Shown piece after piece: positions 35,789-44,651 of a stretch of 64,000 nt of DNA. The notes beneath the pieces were generated by a model that saw only the letters and a list, made by a program, of their open reading frames with translations, made no database searches and had not been told where the DNA came from. The stretch is from Gammaproteobacteria bacterium (GTDB taxonomy: Bacteria; Pseudomonadota; Gammaproteobacteria; JAPPPA01), in assembly GCA_030425645.1 (NCBI GenBank), contig JAUHZK010000007.1:118280-182279 (forward strand), read 5' to 3'. The number at the start of each line of letters is the position of its first letter. The stretch's first letter is position 1. The position numbers were made by a program, and so were the translations under genes.

Positions 35789-37603
35789 ATGTTCCAAACA
35801 CTAAAACAACTAAACTTTTTGTTCTTTCAAGGAAAAAAAAAAGAACTAGTCAGCTTAGTTGCGATAATAACGCTCATGGCGTTGACACAGGTCGTCAGCA
35901 TTGGCCTGATCATGCCATTCGTCACGTTAATTTTTAATCCTGAGCCACTTGCCACGTCCCCCATAATAGCCGAGCTTTACTCCCAGTTAGGCTTCAAGAA
36001 TATTCAACTTTTTACTCTCGCCCTCGGCCTGTGTGTTCTTAGCATACTGTTGCTTGGCAACCTATTTGTAGCAACTTCCACGTGGCTAATTTCTAGATAC
36101 ACATGGCGTGCCCAGACTAAAATTTCCACGCGCACTCTAGAACGTTATTTAACGTTACCGTTTGACGAGTTTTCCCAGTTAAACACTGCCGTCATTCAGA
36201 AAAATGTCCTTTTCGAAACTGCTCAGGTGACCACCGGGGTTCTCTTGCCAGTATTGAACATCTTCGCGTTCGGTATCGTGGCAGCATTAATTGCCAGTTT
36301 TTTGGTATGGATAAACCCACTAGTAACACTCACTCTTGCAGCAACTCTTGGCTGCGGCTACCTTGTCTCATATTTAATAGTCCAACGACCAATGCAAAGG
36401 TCCGGAACAGAGCGTATTGCAGCCAACACCGAGCGCTACAAGGCCGTCAACGAGGCATTCGGCAGCATCAAAGAAGTTAAACTGCTAGAACTTGAACAAG
36501 CATTTTCTGATCGCTACACCCCGGCGGCAACTAAGTTTTCCAGTGCAAATACACTCTATACAACACTGTCCGAAGTACCTAAATATGCAATCGAAGCTAT
36601 CGCCTTTGGGTTATTGATTGCCACCTTGCTTACATTGGTCTATCAACAATACGATATGCAGTCAGCACTTCCGATTGCCACCGCTTTTGCGGTCGGCGCT
36701 TTTCGCTTATTACCTGCATTACAGAAAATTTTTCACTCGGTTAGCGCCACCCGGTTTAACAATGCCGCACTTGTGGCACTCTACGATGCCGTTAAAAACG
36801 ACCGAGGCCACACGTCAGCACCCAAACAAGAAAGTCAAAAATTAACTTTCGAAACGGCTATTGAAGTCGACAACATATCCTTCCAGCACCGCTCAGCCAA
36901 AACAAATAGTATCGACGGATTGTCCATCAAGATTCCGAAAAACCACCTGGTCGCATTCGTTGGCGGTACTGGTGCCGGCAAGAGCACTCTAGCTGACATC
37001 ATCATGGGACTGCTTTCTCCAACTAAAGGCAGCGTACGGATAGACGAAACCGAGCTGAACGATGAAAACGTGCCTGACTGGCACAAGAACATCGGATTCG
37101 TCCCCCAAGACATCTATCTCATTGATGCCAGCATCCGTAAAAACATCGCCTTTGGGATCCCGGAACAAAAAATTGATCACAACGCCGTGATCGCTGCTGC
37201 CAAGGCAGCCAATATCCATAATTTCATTTGCAATGATCTCCAACACAACTATGAAACGGTTGTCGGCGAGCGGGGCATACGGCTTTCGGGCGGGCAAAAG
37301 CAGCGTATCGGGATCGCAAGAGCTCTTTACCGAAACCCTGACGTATTGGTTATGGACGAAGCGACAAGCGCTCTCGACCAACAAACCGAACAGGAAGTAC
37401 ACAAAGCAATATTAGAAGCAGCGAAAGCCAAAACAGTGATTTTGATAGCGCACCGCCTCAATACAGTTAAGCAATGCGACTGCATTTATTTGCTAAACAA
37501 CGGCAAGCTTATTGCCGAGGGCACTTACGCAGACCTAATCAACCACTCAACGGCCTTTAAGCAATTAGCATCAGGCCAAATCGAAGGTCAAACGCAGATA
37601 TGA
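35789..37603 (+). CDS. ABC exporter (ATPase-permease fusion), PglK/MsbA-like
   Basis: An ABC half-transporter with about six N-terminal membrane helices and a C-terminal ATPase. Motifs are Walker A VGGTGAGKSTL, Q-loop GFVPQDIYLID, signature LSGGQKQR, Walker B DVLVMDEATSALD and a His switch IAHRLNT. The architecture and the phrase PQDIYLIDASIRKNIAFG resemble PglK, the flippase of lipid-linked oligosaccharides. I use ATG 35789 (MFQTLKQLNF, 604 residues); the frame also allows ATG 35741, and neither has a good ribosome-binding site. Codons 15-18 contain an A10 tract. Its stop overlaps the next start (ATGA). Confidence 0.9.
   Translation: MFQTLKQLNFLFFQGKKKELVSLVAIITLMALTQVVSIGLIMPFVTLIFNPEPLATSPIIAELYSQLGFKNIQLFTLALGLCVLSILLLGNLFVATSTWLISRYTWRAQTKISTRTLERYLTLPFDEFSQLNTAVIQKNVLFETAQVTTGVLLPVLNIFAFGIVAALIASFLVWINPLVTLTLAATLGCGYLVSYLIVQRPMQRSGTERIAANTERYKAVNEAFGSIKEVKLLELEQAFSDRYTPAATKFSSANTLYTTLSEVPKYAIEAIAFGLLIATLLTLVYQQYDMQSALPIATAFAVGAFRLLPALQKIFHSVSATRFNNAALVALYDAVKNDRGHTSAPKQESQKLTFETAIEVDNISFQHRSAKTNSIDGLSIKIPKNHLVAFVGGTGAGKSTLADIIMGLLSPTKGSVRIDETELNDENVPDWHKNIGFVPQDIYLIDASIRKNIAFGIPEQKIDHNAVIAAAKAANIHNFICNDLQHNYETVVGERGIRLSGGQKQRIGIARALYRNPDVLVMDEATSALDQQTEQEVHKAILEAAKAKTVILIAHRLNTVKQCDCIYLLNNGKLIAEGTYADLINHSTAFKQLASGQIEGQTQI
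35833..35842 (+). repeat. Homopolymeric A10 tract in the ABC exporter gene
   Basis: Ten consecutive A residues near the 5' end of the exporter reading frame (Gly-Lys-Lys-Lys-Glu codons). A one- or two-base slip would truncate the protein. Such tracts allow replication or transcriptional slippage. Confidence 0.9.
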
Positions 37604-38703
37604 CAATCATGTCAAGTTCACAGCACCCAGAACATCTTAGATATTCCCCCCAACTTGACGGAATTCGCGGGGTCGGCGCCTTTTTTATCATGCTGGTTCA
37701 TGCCAAGGGTCCATATTTTGTCGGTGGCTATATATGGATTGATATGTTTTTCGTATTGAGCAGTTTTTTAATAACGGCTTTGTTACTTCATGAACAAAAC
37801 CAGCACGGCAATATCGACCTTAAACACTTTTACATTAAGCGGGTTTTACGCATAGCGCCCCCGCTGATAACCATTTTGATTTTCTACGGCTTAGCCGCTA
37901 CGTTATTGCAGTCGGGGGAAGAACGACAAACTTTATTAACAGATGGCATGTACGCGCTTTCCAACCTGTCCAATTGGGTTAAAGCCTTTTACGTTAGCGA
38001 CATGTACTACCTCGGCCACACATGGTCCTTATCACTGGAGGAACAGTTTTACCTAATTTGGCCGCCCATGTTGATTGTGCTAATAACCGTTATTCGTTCG
38101 CGCCAAAAACTGTTCTACACTATTGCCGCGCTAGCGCTACTTGGTTGGTTATATCGCCAATATTTCGTCTCCCAAGGGGCGTACCCCGAACGCTTGTACA
38201 TGGGCTTAGATATGCGCATTGATACGCTCATGATTGGTGCCGCACTCGCCGTAGGACATGCCAGCTCAACCGTACGCAAGCATATGGAAGCCGTAGACCC
38301 TCGCCTACTAGGCATGGCCTCAGTAGCCACCATGGCATTAGCGCTGCACATTGGTTTTACTCGAGCTTTTTGGCCAATCGACAATTTCATATGGATCAAT
38401 ACCGTTGCTGCCATTGGCTTTGCTCTGATGTACTGGGACATCTGCCTCCATAAAGGCGGCAGCCTAAAGGGTTTACTTGGCAATCCTTTATTGGTCTTTC
38501 TTGGTAAACGCTCTTACGGTGTATACCTGTGGCACTACCCCATCATGCAAGCCATGCATAAGTTCGACATCAATTGGATTGCGGTTTGGCTACTGGGTTC
38601 TGGCTTAACCGTTTTGGCTGCCTATCTGTCGTTCCGATATATCGAAACCCCAATTATGGACTTACGCCGCGGCCTACCGCCGAGGCGAGCCGACCAACAT
38701 TAA
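37600..38703 (+). CDS. Acyltransferase 3 family membrane protein
   Basis: A 367-residue polytopic acyltransferase, second of its kind in the locus. It has QLDGIRGVGAFFIMLVHAKG with the R-x10-H motif, IDMFFVLSSFLITALLLHE (Ser replacing the usual Gly in VLSGF), WSLSLEEQFYLIWP, and about ten membrane helices ending with SFRYIETP. The start overlaps the ABC exporter stop (ATGA at 37600), giving translational coupling; ATG 37609 is an alternative. It probably O-acylates the polymer exported by its neighbour. Confidence 0.9.
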   Translation: MTIMSSSQHPEHLRYSPQLDGIRGVGAFFIMLVHAKGPYFVGGYIWIDMFFVLSSFLITALLLHEQNQHGNIDLKHFYIKRVLRIAPPLITILIFYGLAATLLQSGEERQTLLTDGMYALSNLSNWVKAFYVSDMYYLGHTWSLSLEEQFYLIWPPMLIVLITVIRSRQKLFYTIAALALLGWLYRQYFVSQGAYPERLYMGLDMRIDTLMIGAALAVGHASSTVRKHMEAVDPRLLGMASVATMALALHIGFTRAFWPIDNFIWINTVAAIGFALMYWDICLHKGGSLKGLLGNPLLVFLGKRSYGVYLWHYPIMQAMHKFDINWIAVWLLGSGLTVLAAYLSFRYIETPIMDLRRGLPPRRADQH

Positions 38704-38718
38704 AATACGGCAAAGACA

Positions 38719-39744
38719 GTGACCAACCTAGCCAAAAATATTTTTGTCGGCGGTTCCGGGCGCAGCGGCACCACGGTACTGTTACGGGCCATCGGCGAGC
38801 ACCCAGATGTCTATTCCATTCCAGTAGAGACCCGCTTTCTGGTAGACAACGACGGCTTACTCGACCTGTTCAACTGCCTAACCCACGACTTTTCATTAAG
38901 CCGAGCTCGCGGCGCGCTGTTTAGATTTCAGCAGCTAATGACCGAGCAGCTCGCCAATCCGCTGACGCAGCCTTACCCTAAACATGACTTTCCCAAGCTG
39001 TTTGGCGAACAACTCTATGCTGACAGCATTGAACGACTAGTATCGCGCATCAACCGACACCACTTTGAAGGTAGCGACTACCCTGCCGCACCTCAGAGTT
39101 TGCCTTTAAGCTACCGCGTTGCCCGCCGCCTTGAATCGGCTGCTCGACGCCTTAGTCGGCGCCAACTTTCTCCAGTACCGATGGCCGCCACACAACCCCT
39201 GCTCACTCAGCCTCGGCTGCTCGACGCTGACGAGGCCTTCGCAATTTTGGGAGAATTTGTAGAGCAGCTTTTCGGCGGCGCAGCGTTGGCTCAGCAAAAA
39301 CCAATCTGGTGTGAGAAAACCCCGCACAACCTGTTACATACCAAGTTCCTGCTATCGCTGTGCGAACAATCAGCCATGATTCACGTTTATCGTGATCCGC
39401 GTGGCATTGTGCATTCCATGACCAAACAACCCTGGGCACCCGATGGCTTGGAGGCAAACTGTCAATACGTAGAAGACTTTTACCGCGCTTGGGCAACACG
39501 TAAAAACGAGCTTGGTTCGTTGCAGCAGCGACTAGTCGAATTTTCCCTAGAAGCCCTAGTCGAGGCTCCCGCTGAGGCCATGGCCCCCATGTGGGAGCTA
39601 TGCGGTTTAGCGCCGCCACCAACAACGTTCGAGTTCGACAGTAAAACTGCTTACGCTTGGAGAGACGAAATGTCGACCGCTGATTTCGACTGGGTCAGCC
39701 AGCGCCTGCGATCAACCATCGAGCAACTAGGCTACGAGATCTAA
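38719..39744 (+). CDS. Sulfotransferase family protein
   Basis: A 341-residue protein with the PAPS 5'-phosphosulfate-binding loop GSGRSGTTVLLRAIGEHPD (12-30) and a later MIHVYRDPRGIVHSM segment corresponding to the 3'-phosphate-binding motif. The extended middle region is typical of carbohydrate sulfotransferases (Sulfotransfer_3 type). The start is GTG at 38719, 15 bp after the acyltransferase stop, so it belongs to the exporter-acyltransferase-sulfotransferase unit. It would place sulfate on a sugar hydroxyl; the substrate is unknown. Confidence 0.88.
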   Translation: MTNLAKNIFVGGSGRSGTTVLLRAIGEHPDVYSIPVETRFLVDNDGLLDLFNCLTHDFSLSRARGALFRFQQLMTEQLANPLTQPYPKHDFPKLFGEQLYADSIERLVSRINRHHFEGSDYPAAPQSLPLSYRVARRLESAARRLSRRQLSPVPMAATQPLLTQPRLLDADEAFAILGEFVEQLFGGAALAQQKPIWCEKTPHNLLHTKFLLSLCEQSAMIHVYRDPRGIVHSMTKQPWAPDGLEANCQYVEDFYRAWATRKNELGSLQQRLVEFSLEALVEAPAEAMAPMWELCGLAPPPTTFEFDSKTAYAWRDEMSTADFDWVSQRLRSTIEQLGYEI

Positions 39745-39768
39745 TCCCGGGCCTAAACGCGCTAGCGC

Positions 39769-40449
39769 CTAAGACTCAAAATCGTAATTCGGGCCGCCAA
39801 CAGCCCTTACTGGCTGGCGTTCTGTCCGCGGTTTCATTTGCACGTCGCGCGAGAAATAGAACGACGTATTCCAGCAATAAGAGGTAATCGGGCCAAAACC
39901 AGCCATATCCACTTCAAGCAAGCCCGCGTCGCGCAACAATTTAGACGACTTGGTATACCAGTCTGAATTATCCAAAATCACAAAGCCGTCCGACTTCAAT
40001 TTTGCCGGCGCTTGCTCGGTGCATTTAAAACGGCACAAGCCATCAATCACAATAATGTCGAAGTCGTCTTCATACTGATTAATACAGTTTGCATAGTCGT
40101 CTTCTTCAGGGTGCAAGTGGTATTCAACATTATCCGGCAATAATGGCTTCATCCGCTCATACCAGCCGGGGTGGTTTTCTACCGCCACCACTTTTTTGCA
40201 GCGCTGCGCCCAGAACAATGTCGAATTACCAGAACCAAATTCAAACACCACCTTGTCGGAAAAGTCGAACTGCTTAACATACTCAATGGCCGGGTAGGTG
40301 TACCAAGGCACGGGGTTGCCATCTCCATCAACGCAGCTCTGGTTTTTCACAGAGCCATAATGTCCCTGTAAACGACTCAGAGTTCGATAATTCTTAAGTG
40401 TCGCAATCCAACGTTGAGGTATTAGTTTTTTTATAATTTTGGTTAGCAT
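39769..40449 (-). CDS. SAM-dependent methyltransferase-like protein
   Basis: A 226-residue Rossmann-fold protein with VVFEFGSGNSTLFWA (motif I, FGSGNST at 71-77), the acidic VVAVENHPGW (Glu91), and FDIIVIDGLCRF as motif II. The N-terminus is basic (KIIKKLIPQRW). It resembles class I methyltransferases found in glycan loci, but no specific subfamily is recognised. It is convergent with the sulfotransferase gene and divergent from the GT2 at 40689. Confidence 0.75.
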   Translation of the reverse strand: MLTKIIKKLIPQRWIATLKNYRTLSRLQGHYGSVKNQSCVDGDGNPVPWYTYPAIEYVKQFDFSDKVVFEFGSGNSTLFWAQRCKKVVAVENHPGWYERMKPLLPDNVEYHLHPEEDDYANCINQYEDDFDIIVIDGLCRFKCTEQAPAKLKSDGFVILDNSDWYTKSSKLLRDAGLLEVDMAGFGPITSYCWNTSFYFSRDVQMKPRTERQPVRAVGGPNYDFES

Positions 40450-40688
40450 TATTCTTTTAATTTCGGCACGGCAGCCGTATCAGTTATAGGGTGAGTATTA
40501 ATCAATGAACGCCGTGCTTATTGTATGCTCGACCACCTGCGGTTTGACAATTTTTGCGCAATTTAAATTGTATTTTGTGTAATCTAGCGGCCACCAATAA
40601 ACATTATTAGCAGCCATAAATAGTCGCCTCAAGCGGGCACTCAAAATGGCGCCCAATGTTGTCATCATGCCAACTCGGAGACCCCTTC

Positions 40689-41567
40689 TTGACCACCATC
40701 TCAGTCGTCATTCCGACCTACAACAGAGCGCAAACATTGCAACGCGCACTAGTCAGTGCCTATGGCCAAACTCGACCAGCTGACGAAGTCATTGTTGTTG
40801 ATGACGGCTCCTCTGATAACACCGCCGAGGTTGTGGCTCGATTCCCCAACGCCCAACTGGTAAAAATGCCTAGCAACCAAGGTGCCGCGGCGGCACGCAA
40901 CCGTGGCATCGAAGAGGCTAACAGCGAGTTTATTGCCTTTTTAGATAGTGATGATATTTGGCTAGCGCACAAGTTAGAAACGCAACTCGAGCATATGCAG
41001 GCAAATCCGGACTTAGGCCTTTTATGCTGCGGCATTACTGTAACCGAACGCGACGGTGCCGTTCACTACCACGGCTTTCCCTATTTGTCGCCGCCTGAAG
41101 GCTGGACCTTTGAGACCTTACAGCGCTACCCGTTTAGCACCCCAACCTGGTTTGCCCGCCGCGATGTTCTGCGTGCGGCCAATGGTTTTGATAAAGACCT
41201 GACAAACAGTGAGGACCTAGACTTTCTCGCTAGGCTACAAGCACAAACACAGATCGAAGTATTACCCGATCCGTTGGTTGTGAAATACAACTTAAGCGAT
41301 AGCATCGATGCCGATGTCGGACGCTTAGAAAAAAGTTATCAGGTTTTGTTTTCGCGTCACGCGGCGCTTTGGAAAAAGACCCCGAAAGCCGCCGTTAGAG
41401 GCTGCCTGCGGCTGGCAAATAAACAACTGCTAAACGGCGACACCCCTGCGGCCCACCAAACCTACCGGCTGGCGACGCGGCACGATGGCTATAGCATCAA
41501 AGCTTGGCTGCTCTGGGCCTTAACCCTCGGTAAAGGGCGTCTACTAAAAAGACTGAAAAGAACTTAG
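40689..41567 (+). CDS. Glycosyltransferase family 2
   Basis: An inverting GT-A glycosyltransferase of 292 residues. It begins TTISVVIPTYNRAQTLQRAL, with the nucleotide-binding VVDDGSSDNT (38-43 DDGSSD) and the metal-binding FIAFLDSDDIW, then a C-terminal acceptor region with TNSEDLDFLARL. The chosen start is TTG 40689 with GGAG 8 nt upstream; the frame extends to a TTG at 40656 without homology. It is a single plus-strand gene in the locus; sugar specificity unknown. Confidence 0.9.
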   Translation: MTTISVVIPTYNRAQTLQRALVSAYGQTRPADEVIVVDDGSSDNTAEVVARFPNAQLVKMPSNQGAAAARNRGIEEANSEFIAFLDSDDIWLAHKLETQLEHMQANPDLGLLCCGITVTERDGAVHYHGFPYLSPPEGWTFETLQRYPFSTPTWFARRDVLRAANGFDKDLTNSEDLDFLARLQAQTQIEVLPDPLVVKYNLSDSIDADVGRLEKSYQVLFSRHAALWKKTPKAAVRGCLRLANKQLLNGDTPAAHQTYRLATRHDGYSIKAWLLWALTLGKGRLLKRLKRT

Positions 41568-41599
41568 GTCAAGCGCTGGTGGTTAATATTGGAACAGCC

Positions 41600-42538
41600 C
41601 TAGCCGGCGCGGCGCCTAAATAACAACCACACAATTTGTAAACGCGCCGGGATAAAGCTGAGCCAGCGATCTTTCCAGCTGTCACGATCTAGCGTCCAAT
41701 CACCCCACGGCGTTTGCTTGCGATAGTGTCTATAGAGAGATTTTTTCTGGTGCGCACAGCGCATATGCCAAGGTTTCCAAGGGCCCGAAAAATGCAACAC
41801 AGCCGGCCGCGCTCGCAGCTCAACTATTTCCTTGCGCTCGAACCCCATCTGCTGCAATTCTCGCAACGACAAATCGTAAAACTGATTCTGTACGTTCCAA
41901 ACCGGCGGCAGTAATCGCACTCCACCGTACAGCGCAGCATTCAACGGCTCTTGATCAGCAAAGCGAGTAATCTCAGGCCGTTCAATTGCCAGCGAGAAAA
42001 CGCGCTCAGCAACGTTATCTTGACGACAACGCGCTAAATTCATCAGCAGCACACCGGAATTGAAATACTCCGCCACGCTAGCCAAGCCTAGACTCAGCAC
42101 AGGCTTTTTATCCATCTGTGGGTATAGCGGGTTATTCACCGCCGCAACGTAATAGCCGTCTAGGTCTTGCTCCCACAGTGACCTAATCGGCCTTAATACC
42201 AATAGGTCAACGTCTAGGTATAGAACTCGTGACAAGTCTGGCAATAAATCGGGCAGCAGTACACGAAACCACGCCGCCGCACTAAAACGCTCGGTAACGG
42301 GAACCGCTGCAGGAATATTCGAATGACTTTCTCGGCACGCCAGCGTGTGACCATGCGCGGCTACAAACTCGGTAATACGCTGTTGCTCTTGCTGACCGAC
42401 GTCAGCATCAACAAACAAATAAATCGCGAAACTCTCGTCCGGGTTAGACTCGAACAACGACGCCAACATCGCTGCCGCATGTGGCAGATACCGGCGGTTA
42501 ACCGCACAGGCCACATGAATGGGCGAAACGCTAGCCAT
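41600..42538 (-). CDS. Glycosyltransferase family 8, third copy
   Basis: A 312-residue GT8 protein. It has the opening VSPIHVACAVNRRYLPHAAAM, DVD in RVLYLDVDLLVL, YFNSGVLLMNL, FADQEPLNA and VLHFSGPWKPW. It is related to, but more divergent than, the tandem pair at 32313-34276. Its ATG overlaps the stop of the upstream GT2 (TAATG), so it is the last gene of the coupled minus-strand run that starts at 51318. Confidence 0.9.
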   Translation of the reverse strand: MASVSPIHVACAVNRRYLPHAAAMLASLFESNPDESFAIYLFVDADVGQQEQQRITEFVAAHGHTLACRESHSNIPAAVPVTERFSAAAWFRVLLPDLLPDLSRVLYLDVDLLVLRPIRSLWEQDLDGYYVAAVNNPLYPQMDKKPVLSLGLASVAEYFNSGVLLMNLARCRQDNVAERVFSLAIERPEITRFADQEPLNAALYGGVRLLPPVWNVQNQFYDLSLRELQQMGFERKEIVELRARPAVLHFSGPWKPWHMRCAHQKKSLYRHYRKQTPWGDWTLDRDSWKDRWLSFIPARLQIVWLLFRRRAG

Positions 42539-43443
42539 TAGCTCTGCGTAAGACGTTTTTTCAGGCGGCGCAGTCTGCCATACCCCGGCAGCATGCTACG
42601 AACCAGCGGCCCATAGGCATAACGCGGATATGAAGGGTGCCAAAACAGTGCACAAAGCGCGTGCCAGCGCCGCGTCCACATATCTTCTGCAGGGCCAAAG
42701 TGAACAGCCGCCAAATGCCGCGCAGCTCGAGCCAGACGCCGAATCTTAAACGGCGCCGCGGCAATCTCCTCGGAGTCATCAATCATGCGACGGAAACCGT
42801 CTAAGATCTTGGCGTAATGTTGCGGGGTTGTACGTTGCTCCTCATAAACACGCCATGAAGACAAGGTGCGGTTCACATGCACCGGCGTGGTCTGGAACAA
42901 CATCCGTAGCCACAGATCCAGGTCGCACCCAAAATACTGGCCGCGCCAACCGCCGAGCCGACGTGCCAAGTCTGTTTTAAAGAAGATCGAACTTTGTGGC
43001 ACACATAGCGTGATTCCAAACCACGATTCCCATGAAAACTCTGGAACAATGGTTTCAGAAACAAACTCGTCGTTACCGTTAATAACGTTGACATTGCCAT
43101 ACACCATTTGCGCGTCAGCATGGCGCTCGAAAGCCTCAGCTACCGTGGACACCGCGCCCGGCAGGTAAAGGTCATCGGTACTTTGAATACCACACACCTC
43201 GCCAGTGGCCATCGCCAGGCCCTTATTCACGGCATCAGCTGGGCCTTTATCTGGTTCGGACAACCAACGCAAATTGGGGTGTTTAGCTTGATACTGCTGC
43301 AGCACTTCGACCGTATTATCGGTCGAAGCGCCGTCAACGACGATGACCTCGAGATTGTCATAGTCTTGGGAAAATACCGTATCCAAGGTCCGCCCAATAA
43401 ACGGGCCTTGGTTAAAGCTCGGCAGAACTATCGATACTTTCAT
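42538..43443 (-). CDS. Glycosyltransferase family 2
   Basis: A GT-A inverting glycosyltransferase of 301 residues from ATG 43443 (MKVSIVLPSFNQGPF), which lies 1 nt after the RGP-like gene stop; the frame extends to GTG 43461. Motifs are VVDGASTDNT and the metal-binding GIQSTDDLY. WRGQYFGCDLDLWLRML corresponds to the acceptor-site ED/DLDLW region. It is coupled on both sides (TGA-G-ATG upstream, TAATG downstream). Confidence 0.91.
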   Translation of the reverse strand: MKVSIVLPSFNQGPFIGRTLDTVFSQDYDNLEVIVVDGASTDNTVEVLQQYQAKHPNLRWLSEPDKGPADAVNKGLAMATGEVCGIQSTDDLYLPGAVSTVAEAFERHADAQMVYGNVNVINGNDEFVSETIVPEFSWESWFGITLCVPQSSIFFKTDLARRLGGWRGQYFGCDLDLWLRMLFQTTPVHVNRTLSSWRVYEEQRTTPQHYAKILDGFRRMIDDSEEIAAAPFKIRRLARAARHLAAVHFGPAEDMWTRRWHALCALFWHPSYPRYAYGPLVRSMLPGYGRLRRLKKRLTQS

Positions 43444-43444
43444 C

Positions 43445-44587
43445 TCAGGCGAGTTTTTCACACACCGCCAACCAGGTACGCATGCAATCTGCAGTTTCTT
43501 TCAGAAACTCACGGCCGCCTTCGTCCCAGACAAATCCTGTAAAGCTGTCCGCAGCTGCCGTCATCGCATCGGCTAGTGAGGCATAGGCTTCGGCGTAGGT
43601 GCTACCGGTCAACTCCAGCTCGACCAACCAAGGCAGTAGGTCTTCCAGCAAGGTAATACCCGCCAACTCGTGGTACAAATCCTTAAGCAGGTTGTGCGGG
43701 CTACGTAAGTGACGAGCCACTGGATCACCAAAGCGCACTGCATCACCCAAATGGTAAGCACACTTCTGCAAAAAGAAGCCACTCATAATGTCGCCGAAAC
43801 GGTCGATACTCAGACCTTTAAGGGAGTAGCCCATACGGATGTAGTAATACGCTGGCATTGCCTCGCGCAGCAAGGCTGTGTTCTGAGTATTCACAGGACA
43901 CCAAGTGTCCTTGGCCATCACCACCGCTTGTGCTTCAGCGTCACTCACCACGGGGCTCAGCGATAATCGAGTAATCGCATCAACGTCCGGATCATCAGTC
44001 CATAAACCGGCGTTCACAGAGACTCGGCGATCATCAGATCCCATTTCCACGGCGGTAGCTTGTTGTTGCTTGTCAGCACGAGCCGCATAGGGGTAACCGC
44101 GCGGGTAGATCACCGAATCACTGTTATGCACTAGGCGCTCACAAGCATTAAACCAAGTGTTGTTTTCAGTGGTCAACGCTGCGGCTTGCTGCGCGGTACT
44201 GCCAATCACATGGTGTGCGCCAACAAAGTCGCTTTCCGGGCAGTAGTTATCGTCATCAATGGAAATCAACACGTCAGCGCCTTCTTCCCAAGCTCGCAGG
44301 AAACCAATATTCCGGCGGTTGTCGGTATTCCACGGAATAAAGCCATCTGGAAGACCTACTTTTTCAAGATAGCGCTGCTGTTCTTCTAAGCTTGGGCAGT
44401 CAATATTGAAGCCTTGCGCGGCAGCTTCTTCGGCCGCCTGGTAAACGGTGGCAGGCGTCTTTTTATCGCAGATAATGCGAATAACGGTGTCTTCTTTGTG
44501 TCCCCAACGCTCAAGGTTATCCAAATAGCCCTGCAGCCAAGCAGGTTCAAAAATGGTGGTAACCACGATGCTCGTTTTAATAGTCAT
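43445..44587 (-). CDS. RGP / GT75-like protein (putative UDP-sugar mutase or glycosyltransferase)
   Basis: A 380-residue soluble protein. It shows VVTTIFEPAWLQGYLDN at the start, WNTDNRRNIGFLRA, the acidic triad Asp111-Asp113 in LISIDDDNY, NAGLWTDDPDVDAITRL, and a later GLSIDRFGDIMSGFF. This pattern recalls reversibly glycosylated polypeptides, the UDP-arabinopyranose mutases of plants (RGP family, GT75), where a DDD motif lies at nearly the same position. The match is from motif memory. It lies between a Wzy-like gene and a GT2 in the exopolysaccharide run and may supply or transfer an unusual sugar. Confidence 0.65.
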   Translation of the reverse strand: MTIKTSIVVTTIFEPAWLQGYLDNLERWGHKEDTVIRIICDKKTPATVYQAAEEAAAQGFNIDCPSLEEQQRYLEKVGLPDGFIPWNTDNRRNIGFLRAWEEGADVLISIDDDNYCPESDFVGAHHVIGSTAQQAAALTTENNTWFNACERLVHNSDSVIYPRGYPYAARADKQQQATAVEMGSDDRRVSVNAGLWTDDPDVDAITRLSLSPVVSDAEAQAVVMAKDTWCPVNTQNTALLREAMPAYYYIRMGYSLKGLSIDRFGDIMSGFFLQKCAYHLGDAVRFGDPVARHLRSPHNLLKDLYHELAGITLLEDLLPWLVELELTGSTYAEAYASLADAMTAAADSFTGFVWDEGGREFLKETADCMRTWLAVCEKLA

Positions 44588-44651
44588 GAATGCTCTTCAG
44601 TTGTTTTCTAATAATAGGTATTCGTCTCAGGCGGGGCGTATCCTAACAGGC

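Noticed and set aside
35713..35937. Plus-strand 74-codon frame close after an AGGAGG sequence
   Set aside because: Its sequence is low in structure and Ser/Thr/Lys-rich, and most of it overlaps the ABC exporter frame, which has clear homology. AGGAGG is only 2 nt from the TTG.
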